Source of the DNA: an uncultured Clostridia bacterium
GTDB taxonomy: Bacteria; Bacillota; Clostridia; Christensenellales; Borkfalkiaceae
Direction of reading: 5' to 3'
DNA length: 64,000 nucleotides
Assembly (NCBI GenBank): GCA_934271735.1
Contig: CAKQSB010000007.1
Location: forward strand, 40,979-104,978
Below, in pieces: positions 46,158 through 55,170 of the stretch. How positions within the stretch are numbered: the stretch's first letter is position 1; the number at the start of each line of letters is the position of its first letter. Below the pieces are notes generated by a model. The model saw only the letters and a program-made list of their open reading frames with translations, was not told the origin of the DNA and searched no databases. Position numbers and translations under genes: made by a program.

Positions 46158-47455
46158 GTTTGGTTATCCTTTTTACCGCTTTCGCCGTGACTGTCTTCGG
46201 CTAAAATCTGTTTATATTTAGCCTCTTCCTCGTCGTTACAATAAACGAAATGCCCCGGAGCAACCTCTCTCATCGAGGGTTTATTCACGGTGTAATCGTG
46301 CTCCGCGATCGGATTGTAAGTTATTCTTACTCTCGTTTTCTCGGAGTGCGGATCGGGAAGCGGAATTGCGGACAAAAGCGACTTCGTGTACGGGTGAAGA
46401 GGATGAGCGAAAAGCTCTTCCGAGGTCGTAAGCTCGACCATCTTGCCGTAATACATAACGCCTATACGATCAGAGAAATATTTAACGACCGAAAGGTTAT
46501 GCGCTATGAACAAAATCGTAAGTCCGAGTTTATCCCTTAAATCGTTCAGAAGGTTGATAACCTGAGCCTGAATTGACACGTCGAGCGCGGAAACGGGTTC
46601 GTCCGCGATTATCATTTCGGGGTGCATTATAACAGCTCTCGCGATACCTATTCTCTGTCTCTGACCACCCGAAAATTCGTGCGGATAACGCCCCGCGTGT
46701 TCTCTTACGAGACCTACGGTTTCGAGAATTTCGTACACCTTTTCGTCAATATATTCCTTATCCTTTATCCCGCTTATAACCAGACCTTCGGAAATTATTT
46801 CTCTTACGGTCATTCTCGGATCGAGCGAAGCGATAGGATCCTGGAAAATCATCTGAATTTGCGTGGTAAGTCTCGATTTTTTTGCGATTCTGAGCCTTGT
46901 TTTGTATTCTTTTTCGACCTTTTTCAAAGCCTCGGGATCGTTTTCGGCAGCTTTCAGCTTCGGAGCATATTCCGCCTCTACCTGCTCGGTGAGCTTGTCG
47001 GCGTGATCCCTGTCGCAATGCTTATGGTCGTGAACTGCGTTTGCGATAAGTTTTTTCTGCTCCGCGACGAAATCGTAAAGTTCTTTCGTGAGCTTTTCGA
47101 TTTCCGCAGCCGATTTTTCGGCAAGCTCGGGCTTATTTTTCGCCTCTTCTTTAAGTTCTTTGATTTTCGCCGAAACTTCTACTTTCTTCTTTTTTATGGC
47201 GTCTTTATAGGACTGTGTGCCTGCGCATACTCTTACGCCTTTGAAATACACGCTGCCCGAAGTTATATCGTAAAGCTTGATTATCGAGCGACCCGTTGTG
47301 GTTTTTCCGCAACCGGATTCGCCGACGAGACCGAATACTTCGCCTTTCTTTATTTCAAAATTTACGTCGTCGACGGCTTTGAGCTGTTTTTTGCCCATTT
47401 TGAAATACTGGCAGAGATGCTCTACTTTGAGCAAAACTTCATTATTGTTTTCCAT
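46151..47455 (-). CDS. oppF: Oligopeptide ABC transporter ATPase OppF with a coiled insertion
   Basis: One of two ATPases that power peptide uptake. Walker A GESGCGKT (45-52), Q-loop FQDP (204-207), signature FSGGQRQR (261-268), Walker B IIADEP and switch histidine H319 are intact, and the C-terminal HPLHPYTKSLLSAIP tail is typical. OppF proteins are usually about 320 residues; this one has 434. Most of the excess is about 110 charged, helical residues between Walker A and the Q-loop (roughly 80-190). It includes a metal-binding-like HDHKHCDRDH (142-151). GGAGG precedes the ATG, which overlaps oppD by 14 bases. Confidence 0.93.
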   Translation of the reverse strand: MENNNEVLLKVEHLCQYFKMGKKQLKAVDDVNFEIKKGEVFGLVGESGCGKTTTGRSIIKLYDITSGSVYFKGVRVCAGTQSYKDAIKKKKVEVSAKIKELKEEAKNKPELAEKSAAEIEKLTKELYDFVAEQKKLIANAVHDHKHCDRDHADKLTEQVEAEYAPKLKAAENDPEALKKVEKEYKTRLRIAKKSRLTTQIQMIFQDPIASLDPRMTVREIISEGLVISGIKDKEYIDEKVYEILETVGLVREHAGRYPHEFSGGQRQRIGIARAVIMHPEMIIADEPVSALDVSIQAQVINLLNDLRDKLGLTILFIAHNLSVVKYFSDRIGVMYYGKMVELTTSEELFAHPLHPYTKSLLSAIPLPDPHSEKTRVRITYNPIAEHDYTVNKPSMREVAPGHFVYCNDEEEAKYKQILAEDSHGESGKKDNQTC

Positions 47456-49613
47456 CTTCTCCGCCTCCGAATTTTTCTTTCATTCTTGCGATTCGATTAG
47501 TTATAACCGCAGGTATTTCCACCTTGGGCGCGTCCGGATGCAACAGCCAGGTTGCGGCGTAATGCGTGTCCGAAATTTTAAACATCGGCGGTTGCTGCTC
47601 GAAATCGATTTGCATTGCGTATTTATTTCTTTCCGCAAACGCGTCGCCTTTCGGCGGATAAATCATATTCGGCGGCGTGCCGGGAATTGCGTCGAGCTTC
47701 TCGTTCGTATCAAGGTCGGGCATCGACGACAAAAGCGCCCACGTATAAGGATGACGAGGATCGTAGAATACGTCGTCCGCCGTTCCCGTTTCAATGATCT
47801 TCCCCGCATACATAACCGCGATTCTGTCTGCCATATTCGCAACGACGCCGAGATCGTGAGTTATGAATATTACGGAAAGATGCCTTTCTTCTTTAAGTTT
47901 GTTGATAAGCTCAAGAATCTGCGCCTGAATGGTAACGTCCAGAGCCGTCGTCGGTTCGTCGCAGATAAGTATGTCGGGGTTTGCGGCAAGCGCGATCGCG
48001 ATAACGATACGCTGTCTCATACCGCCCGAAAACTCGAACGGATACTGATTGAATCTGATACGCGCTTCGGGTATACCGACTTCTTCCATAAGTTTAAGAG
48101 CTTTTGCTTTCGCAATCTTCGGCGTAACCTTGTAAACGAACGCCGAAGCCTGCTCTTTAAGGTAATCGATTATAGCGACCATTGCCGTCTGATAATCGAA
48201 GTCCTTGACGGCAAGCTGTCTTTCGTAATTTGCCTTTAAGTTTTCGAGAATATGAATTATTTCCTCGCGCTGAACATCGAGATCGATAAGCGAAGCGGGA
48301 ACGACTTTCCAGTCGGGATCTTTACCGGCGGCGACGAGTTTATCTCTCTTTGCCGTCTGCTTATCGAAACGCGCCTGTTCCTTGGGGTTGTTCTTTATCG
48401 CGGCGAAAAACTTTGCGACCGCCATATTTATAGACGAAGTAAAAGTATATTCCGTGCTGTTTTTGATAATTTCGAGCTTATCGATTGCAAAAACCACGTC
48501 TTTAGCAAGATCTTTAACGACGGTTTTCGCTTCGCTTTCTTCAATCAATTCTATATTGAAGAATTCGATTGCTTTATCGATTTTCGGTAATAATTCGCGT
48601 TTTTTCTCAAACGAAACTTCTCTCGAATTACGAAGAGCGTTAGCACCTTTATCGATAAATTCGAGCATAAACTCTTTGTCGAGATATTCTCTCGTCATTT
48701 TCGTAAGCTCGTCTATCGGCATATCGTCGAGATTCGCATCGGGATTACGCATCATATAATATCCGAGCGTGAAATAGTTCGGTTCGGGGCGGTTAGCCGC
48801 TTTATCCAGAATCGAAGAAATTTCGCCGAGGGCTTTGAGACATTTTGCCGAAACTTCTTTTGCCGCACCTTCGCGATTACATTCGCTTTCCAAAACCGCA
48901 AGAGTCGCTTTCAAAGTATCGTCCATCACAACAATATCGGGGTGAACGGTATCTTTTATTCTTGTTAAAACGCTACGACAAAAATGTTTTACGTCAACTG
49001 TCTGTTTTCTTTCGATAAGAAAAAGGAAGTTGTCGATATCTTCTTTAAGCTCGACCGTAGCGCGGTGAATTGCATTGTAATTACTTTCGAGATGACAGCT
49101 GTTTACGCAAAACTCGTTAAATGTTTTACACTGCTCGTTATTAACTGCTTTTTCCTGTTCGCTCGACGCCACGACGTCCATATGCTCGTTAAGAATTCTA
49201 AGCGTCGTATTAAAAAGTCCCCTCGCGTTTCTCTGGCTTGCTTTTCCTTTTAAAATCATCGCTTCGGTAAGCTGTTTTCCTATTTTCATAATAGGATTTA
49301 AGCTTGACATAGGATCTTGGAAAATCATAGCTATTTTATCGCCGCGGATTTTATGAAACTCTTCTTCGGAAATTTTTAATAAATCTTTCCCGTCGTAAAT
49401 TATTTCGCCGCTTTCAACAATCGCATTATTGGCAAGAATACCTATTACCGCTCTGTTTGTTACCGATTTACCCGAACCGGATTCGCCTACGATAGCGAGA
49501 GTTTCGCCCTTATAAAGATTAAAATCGATACCTCTGACCGCTTGCACTTTGCCCGCGTCGGTTCTGAAAGAAATTTTTAAGTTTTTAACTTCTAATTTTA
49601 CTTCTTTATTCAT
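47442..49613 (-). CDS. oppD: Oligopeptide ABC transporter ATPase OppD with a giant insertion
   Basis: Walker A GESGSGKS (43-50), Q-loop FQDP (98-101), signature FSGGMRQR (528-535), Walker B LICDEP (549-554), H586 and the HPYTWALLSSMP tail are all intact, so it should hydrolyse ATP. The family is normally about 330-360 residues; here it is 723. The extra ~365 residues (roughly 135-500) split the helical subdomain between Q-loop and signature, leaving the ordinary sequence to resume at KALKLMEEVGIPE. The insert is predicted helical, with no motif recognised. It is in frame and without stops, so it is a real part of the gene. Confidence 0.92.
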   Translation of the reverse strand: MNKEVKLEVKNLKISFRTDAGKVQAVRGIDFNLYKGETLAIVGESGSGKSVTNRAVIGILANNAIVESGEIIYDGKDLLKISEEEFHKIRGDKIAMIFQDPMSSLNPIMKIGKQLTEAMILKGKASQRNARGLFNTTLRILNEHMDVVASSEQEKAVNNEQCKTFNEFCVNSCHLESNYNAIHRATVELKEDIDNFLFLIERKQTVDVKHFCRSVLTRIKDTVHPDIVVMDDTLKATLAVLESECNREGAAKEVSAKCLKALGEISSILDKAANRPEPNYFTLGYYMMRNPDANLDDMPIDELTKMTREYLDKEFMLEFIDKGANALRNSREVSFEKKRELLPKIDKAIEFFNIELIEESEAKTVVKDLAKDVVFAIDKLEIIKNSTEYTFTSSINMAVAKFFAAIKNNPKEQARFDKQTAKRDKLVAAGKDPDWKVVPASLIDLDVQREEIIHILENLKANYERQLAVKDFDYQTAMVAIIDYLKEQASAFVYKVTPKIAKAKALKLMEEVGIPEARIRFNQYPFEFSGGMRQRIVIAIALAANPDILICDEPTTALDVTIQAQILELINKLKEERHLSVIFITHDLGVVANMADRIAVMYAGKIIETGTADDVFYDPRHPYTWALLSSMPDLDTNEKLDAIPGTPPNMIYPPKGDAFAERNKYAMQIDFEQQPPMFKISDTHYAATWLLHPDAPKVEIPAVITNRIARMKEKFGGGEDGKQ

Positions 49614-49614
49614 T

Positions 49615-51183
49615 TTAGCCCTCCGAACCGCGAAGCGACGGGTTAAACGCGTCTCTCAAACCGTTTCCGAACAAGTTGAAACTAAGCATTAACAAAACAA
49701 GGAACATCGCAGGGAATAATGCAACGTACGGAGCGACAAGCATATCACGCTGACCTGCCGCAAGCATTGTTCCGACGCTGGTTATATTACCCGCCTCCAG
49801 GTTTATAATACCGAGATACGAAAGGTTCGTCTCCGAATATATCATCGAAGGTATTACAAGCGCGCAACTTGTAACAAGCGTTCCTATCGCGTTCGGGAAA
49901 ATATGCTTGAACATAATACGCGTGTTTTTAGCTCCTAACGTTCTTGCCGCAAGAACGTATTCCTGATTTTTATATCTGTAAAACTGCATACGCGTCGTTG
50001 CCGCCATACCTATCCAGCCCGTTGCGAAAAACGCAATAAACAGAACAAGCGCCTGACTCGAAGTTCCCATATGAAGTTTTAAAAGAGTTATTATAATCAT
50101 TGTAGGAACAGCGCTTAATATATCGCTTATACGTTCCATTATAAGGTCTACTCTTCCGCCGAAATATCCGGAAACCGACCCCCATATCGCGCCGATCAAA
50201 AGGTTTACCGCCGCAACAACAACGGCGAAGAGGAACGAAAATCTCGCGCCGGAGAAAAGACAAGCAAAAATATCTTTACCGCCGGAGGTCGTGCCGAAAA
50301 CAAAGTTAGGTTCTTTTATTCCGTCTTTAAGGATCTGCGTATGATAATAAGTATAATATTCATAGTAATATGCCCTGACTTCTACGCCGCCGTCCACTAT
50401 TCTGCCGTAAACGTAATGTGCGGGTTCTCCGTCTTTGGTTAAACCTTCTTCGCCTGCAATTCTTGTGGAATTATATTCGGCTGCAAGAAGCGGCTTACCG
50501 TCCGACTCCTTATAAGTCCAGTAATTAAGAATAAGATTTCCGTCTGAATCCAATACCGGCTGAACTTTTCCGCCTACGACTTTTGTCTTATAGTAAATAT
50601 TCGGGCGATCCTTATCCTGAATTGTTTTCGGTCTGTCGGAAAGTTTCACCACGGGATACAAAATCTGTCTTCCCGTTTCATCCTGATAACGCTGAATATC
50701 TTTATATTCTTCCATCGTTACCACTTTATATTTCTTGCCGAAACCTACTCCGTAATAAGTGTCGTAACGATAAGTGTAAGTGCCGTCTTTTTCGGTGTAT
50801 TTGTTGTTTTTTACGACGAGATTACCCGTTTCGAGACCTACTGCATAGTCCTCGAAATAACCTATGAAACCTACTTTTTTAACTCTGCAACCGTCCCAGA
50901 AGTTTGTATTCTCAAACATCTTGAGCTTAGGACTTATGGTCGAATAATTCGAATCGTAGTATGAAGGCGTATATTGAGTTAAAAACGGACAGATTATTGC
51001 CATCAGAATAAGACATAAAACAACTATACCGCCGACAACCGCGCCTTTGTTTTTGGAGAAACGATTGAACGCGTCACGGAAATATCCTATCGGCTTCGTT
51101 TCCAACTTGGTATCGTGGGTATAATCCTTTTTATCCACGAATTTAAATTTTTCCTTAGGAATGTTATTTATTTCGTATGCCAT
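49615..51183 (-). CDS. oppC: Oligopeptide ABC transporter permease OppC with a large external loop
   Basis: A permease of the Opp type. Membrane segment 1 (47-68) is followed not by the usual short loop but by about 220 extra residues (70-293), rich in tyrosine and charged residues (AYYYEYYTYY at 271-280). The rest is standard: FGTTSGGKDIFACLFSGARFSF, the EAA-like loop AARTLGAKNTRIMFKHIFPN, and five further helices. 522 residues against about 300 normally. The loop should lie outside the cell, where it could contact OppA. Confidence 0.92.
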   Translation of the reverse strand: MAYEINNIPKEKFKFVDKKDYTHDTKLETKPIGYFRDAFNRFSKNKGAVVGGIVVLCLILMAIICPFLTQYTPSYYDSNYSTISPKLKMFENTNFWDGCRVKKVGFIGYFEDYAVGLETGNLVVKNNKYTEKDGTYTYRYDTYYGVGFGKKYKVVTMEEYKDIQRYQDETGRQILYPVVKLSDRPKTIQDKDRPNIYYKTKVVGGKVQPVLDSDGNLILNYWTYKESDGKPLLAAEYNSTRIAGEEGLTKDGEPAHYVYGRIVDGGVEVRAYYYEYYTYYHTQILKDGIKEPNFVFGTTSGGKDIFACLFSGARFSFLFAVVVAAVNLLIGAIWGSVSGYFGGRVDLIMERISDILSAVPTMIIITLLKLHMGTSSQALVLFIAFFATGWIGMAATTRMQFYRYKNQEYVLAARTLGAKNTRIMFKHIFPNAIGTLVTSCALVIPSMIYSETNLSYLGIINLEAGNITSVGTMLAAGQRDMLVAPYVALFPAMFLVLLMLSFNLFGNGLRDAFNPSLRGSEG

Positions 51184-51184
51184 A

Positions 51185-52195
51185 TTATCTCGCCCCCATT
51201 CTTATTCTCGGATCGATGAAGCCGTAGGAAATATCGACGACGATACCCGCCGTAAGACTTACTAAAGTGTAAAAGCCCGATAAAAGCATAAAGAAATCGT
51301 AATCCTGGAAGTTAATCGAATTAAGATACAACCCTCCGACGCCCGGAACCGAAAACATACTTTCTATAATGAGCGAACCGGATAAAACGGCAACGAATTC
51401 CGCAAGTATAGACGGGAAAATTACCACCATCGAGTTACGCATTGCGTGTCTGAAAGTTGCCTGCCCTTTCGTAAGACCTTTCGTACGCGCAAGCAACATA
51501 AATTCGCTCGTTAAAACTTCCGACAATTCGGCGCGCGTAGAACGGGCGTAACCCGCTATCGATCCGAAACTTAACGCAAATACCGCGGGAATCATAGAAC
51601 GAAACATCTCGGGAGTAAAATAATCGAACCCCTTTTTCATTGTTATCGGAAACCAGCCCCATTTAAAGCACATAAAATACTGAATAAGGAGACCCATTAT
51701 AATCGACGGAACGGAAATAAGCAAAATTATAACGACGTTTATAACCTGATCCTGCCATTTGTTCTTTTTAAGCGCGGCAAAAATGCCGAGACCCAAACCT
51801 ATGGGAACACCTAAAATCGTCGAATACAGGTTAATCAGAATCGTAGGAGGAAGTTTTTCTATGAAAACGTTCCACACGGGCTGATTGAGATATTCGCCGT
51901 AAGTCGTGGCTATACCGAAATCGCCTTTGGTAAAAATCCTTGTAAGATACGACCAGAGCTGAGATAAAATCGGCACGCGCTCGTACGTTATAATTCCGTT
52001 TGTGCCTTTAGCAACGTTTTGTATGTATCCGCGCGCTTCAAGCTGCTTATACGGTATAAGCGGATCGCTGTTCGGTCCGCCCTGCGTAACGATAATGGGC
52101 AAAAGTTTAATTAAACAAAAGCACATGATCATAATTATTGCAAACGTTAAAATCATAAGACCTAAACGTTTCATAACATATTTGAACATATACAT
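51185..52195 (-). CDS. oppB: Oligopeptide ABC transporter permease OppB
   Basis: The partner permease of OppC, 336 residues with six membrane segments. The EAA-like loop is LLARTKGLTKGQATFRHAMRN. In contrast to its neighbours the protein is near normal size, although its first external loop (residues 35-95) is somewhat long. AGGAG lies nine bases before the first ATG; a second ATG two codons on is also possible. It follows the terminator-like hairpin that ends the oppA message. Confidence 0.94.
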   Translation of the reverse strand: MYMFKYVMKRLGLMILTFAIIMIMCFCLIKLLPIIVTQGGPNSDPLIPYKQLEARGYIQNVAKGTNGIITYERVPILSQLWSYLTRIFTKGDFGIATTYGEYLNQPVWNVFIEKLPPTILINLYSTILGVPIGLGLGIFAALKKNKWQDQVINVVIILLISVPSIIMGLLIQYFMCFKWGWFPITMKKGFDYFTPEMFRSMIPAVFALSFGSIAGYARSTRAELSEVLTSEFMLLARTKGLTKGQATFRHAMRNSMVVIFPSILAEFVAVLSGSLIIESMFSVPGVGGLYLNSINFQDYDFFMLLSGFYTLVSLTAGIVVDISYGFIDPRIRMGAR

Positions 52196-52298
52196 AGGCT
52201 GTGTCTCCTTATTCTGAGTCGTATTATTATGTCTTTACAACATTTTATCCGCAAAAAACAAGTGTTGTAAAGAGATAATAAACGAATACGAAAAACGA

Positions 52299-52326
52299 CG
52301 GCGGGCGAAAAACACTTCGTCCGCCG
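52299..52326 (-). terminator. Hairpin between oppA and oppB
   Basis: On the minus strand an 11-bp stem with one G-U pair (52316-52326 with 52299-52309) is followed by TCGTTTTT. It would stop part of the transcripts after oppA, so the binding protein is made in excess over the permease and ATPase genes. Confidence 0.8.
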
Positions 52327-52364
52327 CACGTTTGTTATTTTATGTTTTGGTTGACAACCGACTA

Positions 52365-54974
52365 TTACTCAGCTTTCTTATATTCGCTGGTAAGGTCGTT
52401 GTTATGAGCAGCAACATATTCCGCCCATTCGGCATCGGTATAATTTACAACAAGGTATCTCATTCCGCCATAAGCCATAAACGTATTGTAGTCATAAGAT
52501 ATCTGGCTGAATTTCGGGCTGGAAAGCTCGCCGCTGTATTCGCCGATAAGCATTACCGAATATGCTTTCTGAATAACTTTTTCTTCGAGAGCCGCAAGAA
52601 CAACCAATCTTGCGCTAGCAGGCGCATAACCCGCATCCCAGTTATAAACTTCGGTATCGCCATTTGCTTTATCAGCTAAGCCGTTGAGGCACTTATACCA
52701 ATTGCACAAACTCATCGTAATGGTCTTACCTGCGCCTTCATAGTCTCCTGCAGGCATCGTAAGAGTCATATTTTCATTCTTCGTATCCCAATACGTATGA
52801 TAGTTAAGGGAGTTGTCGGGATCTACGAACGAACCTACGATATCGAACGGGTTGAACGGGTTACCGCTGAAACCGTATCCGAAACCGATCTGAGTTGCGC
52901 CGCTTCTGAACGCGTCGGACCACTTGTCTCCTGCCGAGGCGTCAAATTTAAGAGTGATCTTACCTTCGAGTCCTGTGCCGGCGCAAAGATTATTCAAGAG
53001 ATCCTGAACGTACTGGCAACGCTGACGCTGTTTAGCATTATCTATCGACGAACCGTAAACAATCGTTATACCCTTGCTTGCGTCGTAACCATAGTATTCC
53101 GCTTTTGCAACGAGTTTGTCATAAGCAACTTTAACAAGTTCCTTAGCCTTAACGGGGTTGTAACCGGTCAAAGCTTCATATGCGTCGTCAAGCGAAGCTC
53201 CGTTGATTTCGCCGCCCGACCACTTGCCGTCAGCACCTTTGGTGAATCCGTAAGCACGAAGTATTCCTTCTTTTGCTTCCGTGGTATCTCTGTATACGCC
53301 GCCGTTTTCGACGTCGTAGTAATACTGACTGTTCATAAGACCGAAGCAAGCAACGGCAGTACCGGGCCAGATCTTTTCAACAACGTCGCTTCTGTTAAGA
53401 GAAAGCGAAATAGCTTGTCTGAATTCGTCGATTGCGAGAACTCCGTTATTGTTACCACTCTTCTTTAATACGTTAAGATCGCTGAAAAGCTGCATACCGA
53501 ACGTACCTGTTCCGGGCGTGTAAACGACATATTTCGAATGCATATAATCATTGATATGCTCGCTGTCGAGCGCAACACCGTCGATTTCGCCTGCAAGGAA
53601 TTTCATCCAGTTCTGGCTGGGTTCTTCAACTTTTTCACATTCGATCTTTGTTACGTTATACTGATTCTTATTCGCTTCAAGTCCATAACCGAACCAGTTA
53701 TCGTTTCTTACAAGGGTGTAAGCTTTACCGCTCTGGAAAGATTCGAGTTTATAAGGACCCCAGCTTGCAGTTGTGTCAAGACTTGAATTGTAATTGGTAG
53801 TCCAAAGAGTAGAACCTGCCGCAGGAGCTATTTTGCTCTTTTCGTATTTTGCTTTGTGAACAAGCGGAAGCGACTGCATATAGTAAGCCGCAAGGTACGA
53901 AAGCGAACCGTCGTCTTTAAGGAATTTATACGATTTATCCATCAAGATAACGAAAGAATAATCGTCAACCTTATAGAAACCTACCTCTTCGAAAGTAACG
54001 TCACGATCGTTGTTGACTACCTTGTAAGCAAGGCAAGCCTGGTAGCTTCCGCCGACATCGACATATCCTTTATACTTTTCAAAAAGTGCTTTTGCCGTGA
54101 ATGCGTCTTCCGCTTTTCCGGCTGCCCATGCGTCGGGAGTATCGTAAACGGTTTCGTCGGTTATGGGAATCCACTGAGGAGCCGCGTTTCCGTCTTTATC
54201 TACATACCCGCTTGCACCCCACAAACTATATACGTCAAGGTAAAGTGTCTCACCTGCCGCAATTGCAGCGTCGGCGCTTTCGTACTTAGTTCCTACAGAA
54301 GGATAAGTTTCAGCCTGATTTTTATTGAAATAAGCTTTAGCCCTCTTTACCTGAAGCGTGTTATAATAAGAATCTGCACGATAGTTAAGAAAATCGGGAT
54401 CGAGCTGAGCCTGCATGGAATAAACGAAATCGTCTGCCTTGATCGCCGTTCCGTCGTCCCATTTAAGATCTTTTCTTAAAGTAATCTGCCAGGCATATCC
54501 GCCGGCTGCTTTCTGAGCGTCGGTATAACCCCACTTAGCGTCAACCGTAGCGGTTACGTCTTTAAGATCGGTAGCCGCAAGATAATTGGTGGTGTAACCG
54601 CCGGGAACGATGGCGTCTACGTTAATGCTTCCGTCGGCGTTATATTTGCCGCCTTTTGCATCGTCGAACTTATAATCGTATTCAAAGAATCCAGACCTAA
54701 TGTAGTCCAAAATCTGGACATCGTTGTTATCCTGATAGGTAAGTTCGTTCCAGTTACTCGGCATGGTTGCCGTAGTAGTGTGGTAAGTACCTTTCTTGAT
54801 TACGGCAGGAGTTACGCTGTCCGGAGTCGATTCGGAAGTTTTCGTGGACTCACTACCGGCCGACGTCGAATCGGAGTTTCCGCCGCAATTTCTTACCGAC
54901 AACACAATAGTAAGCGTAAGAACAGCCGCAACTACTACTGCGATGACAGCAAAAAGAATTGACTTTTTTTTCAT
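52365..54974 (-). CDS. oppA: Oversized oligopeptide-binding protein OppA
   Basis: This extracellular solute-binding protein (SBP family 5) captures peptides for OppBCDF. It has an N-terminal hydrophobic segment (5-27) followed by SVRNCGG, and then an S/T-rich linker. The cysteine C30 may be lipid-modified, but the residues before it (R-N) do not fit a good lipobox, so anchoring is uncertain. The fold motifs KDLKWDDGTAIKADDFVYS and FRQAISLSLNRSDVVEKIW identify the family. At 869 residues it is about 300 longer than usual. GGAGG is six bases before the ATG. Confidence 0.93.
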   Translation of the reverse strand: MKKKSILFAVIAVVVAAVLTLTIVLSVRNCGGNSDSTSAGSESTKTSESTPDSVTPAVIKKGTYHTTTATMPSNWNELTYQDNNDVQILDYIRSGFFEYDYKFDDAKGGKYNADGSINVDAIVPGGYTTNYLAATDLKDVTATVDAKWGYTDAQKAAGGYAWQITLRKDLKWDDGTAIKADDFVYSMQAQLDPDFLNYRADSYYNTLQVKRAKAYFNKNQAETYPSVGTKYESADAAIAAGETLYLDVYSLWGASGYVDKDGNAAPQWIPITDETVYDTPDAWAAGKAEDAFTAKALFEKYKGYVDVGGSYQACLAYKVVNNDRDVTFEEVGFYKVDDYSFVILMDKSYKFLKDDGSLSYLAAYYMQSLPLVHKAKYEKSKIAPAAGSTLWTTNYNSSLDTTASWGPYKLESFQSGKAYTLVRNDNWFGYGLEANKNQYNVTKIECEKVEEPSQNWMKFLAGEIDGVALDSEHINDYMHSKYVVYTPGTGTFGMQLFSDLNVLKKSGNNNGVLAIDEFRQAISLSLNRSDVVEKIWPGTAVACFGLMNSQYYYDVENGGVYRDTTEAKEGILRAYGFTKGADGKWSGGEINGASLDDAYEALTGYNPVKAKELVKVAYDKLVAKAEYYGYDASKGITIVYGSSIDNAKQRQRCQYVQDLLNNLCAGTGLEGKITLKFDASAGDKWSDAFRSGATQIGFGYGFSGNPFNPFDIVGSFVDPDNSLNYHTYWDTKNENMTLTMPAGDYEGAGKTITMSLCNWYKCLNGLADKANGDTEVYNWDAGYAPASARLVVLAALEEKVIQKAYSVMLIGEYSGELSSPKFSQISYDYNTFMAYGGMRYLVVNYTDAEWAEYVAAHNNDLTSEYKKAE

Positions 54975-55064
54975 TGTTTGCCTCCATAATATTTTTGCCG
55001 CGTTTTAATTTGGTTTTCGCGACGTAAAAAATTTTATTCAACAACTATTTACAATTAAGATTAT

Positions 55065-55110
55065 CTTTTGCTTGTGACAAGTCACAAGCAAAAGCGGATA
55101 TCCGCTTTTG
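55065..55110 (-). promoter_or_regulatory. Two overlapping palindromes in the oppA leader
   Basis: A 30-base palindrome (55065-55078 with 55081-55094, arms CTTTTGCTTGTGAC) overlaps a 22-base perfect palindrome (55089-55110, core GCGGATATCCGC). They share CAAAAG, so in RNA the middle arm cannot fully pair in both. The site is 90-136 bases before the oppA ATG. It may be an RNA switch-like structure or a DNA operator. There is no U-run after it. Confidence 0.8.
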
Positions 55111-55170
55111 ATAATTTATGCATTTTTAGCTGACTTAAAAACGCATCAATTTGCTTAAATTGTTGAATTT

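Noticed and set aside
47868..49209. Frameshift or gene fusion as the cause of the OppD insertion
   Set aside because: The frame is open throughout, codon use looks like the neighbours and the ATPase motifs are intact on both sides.
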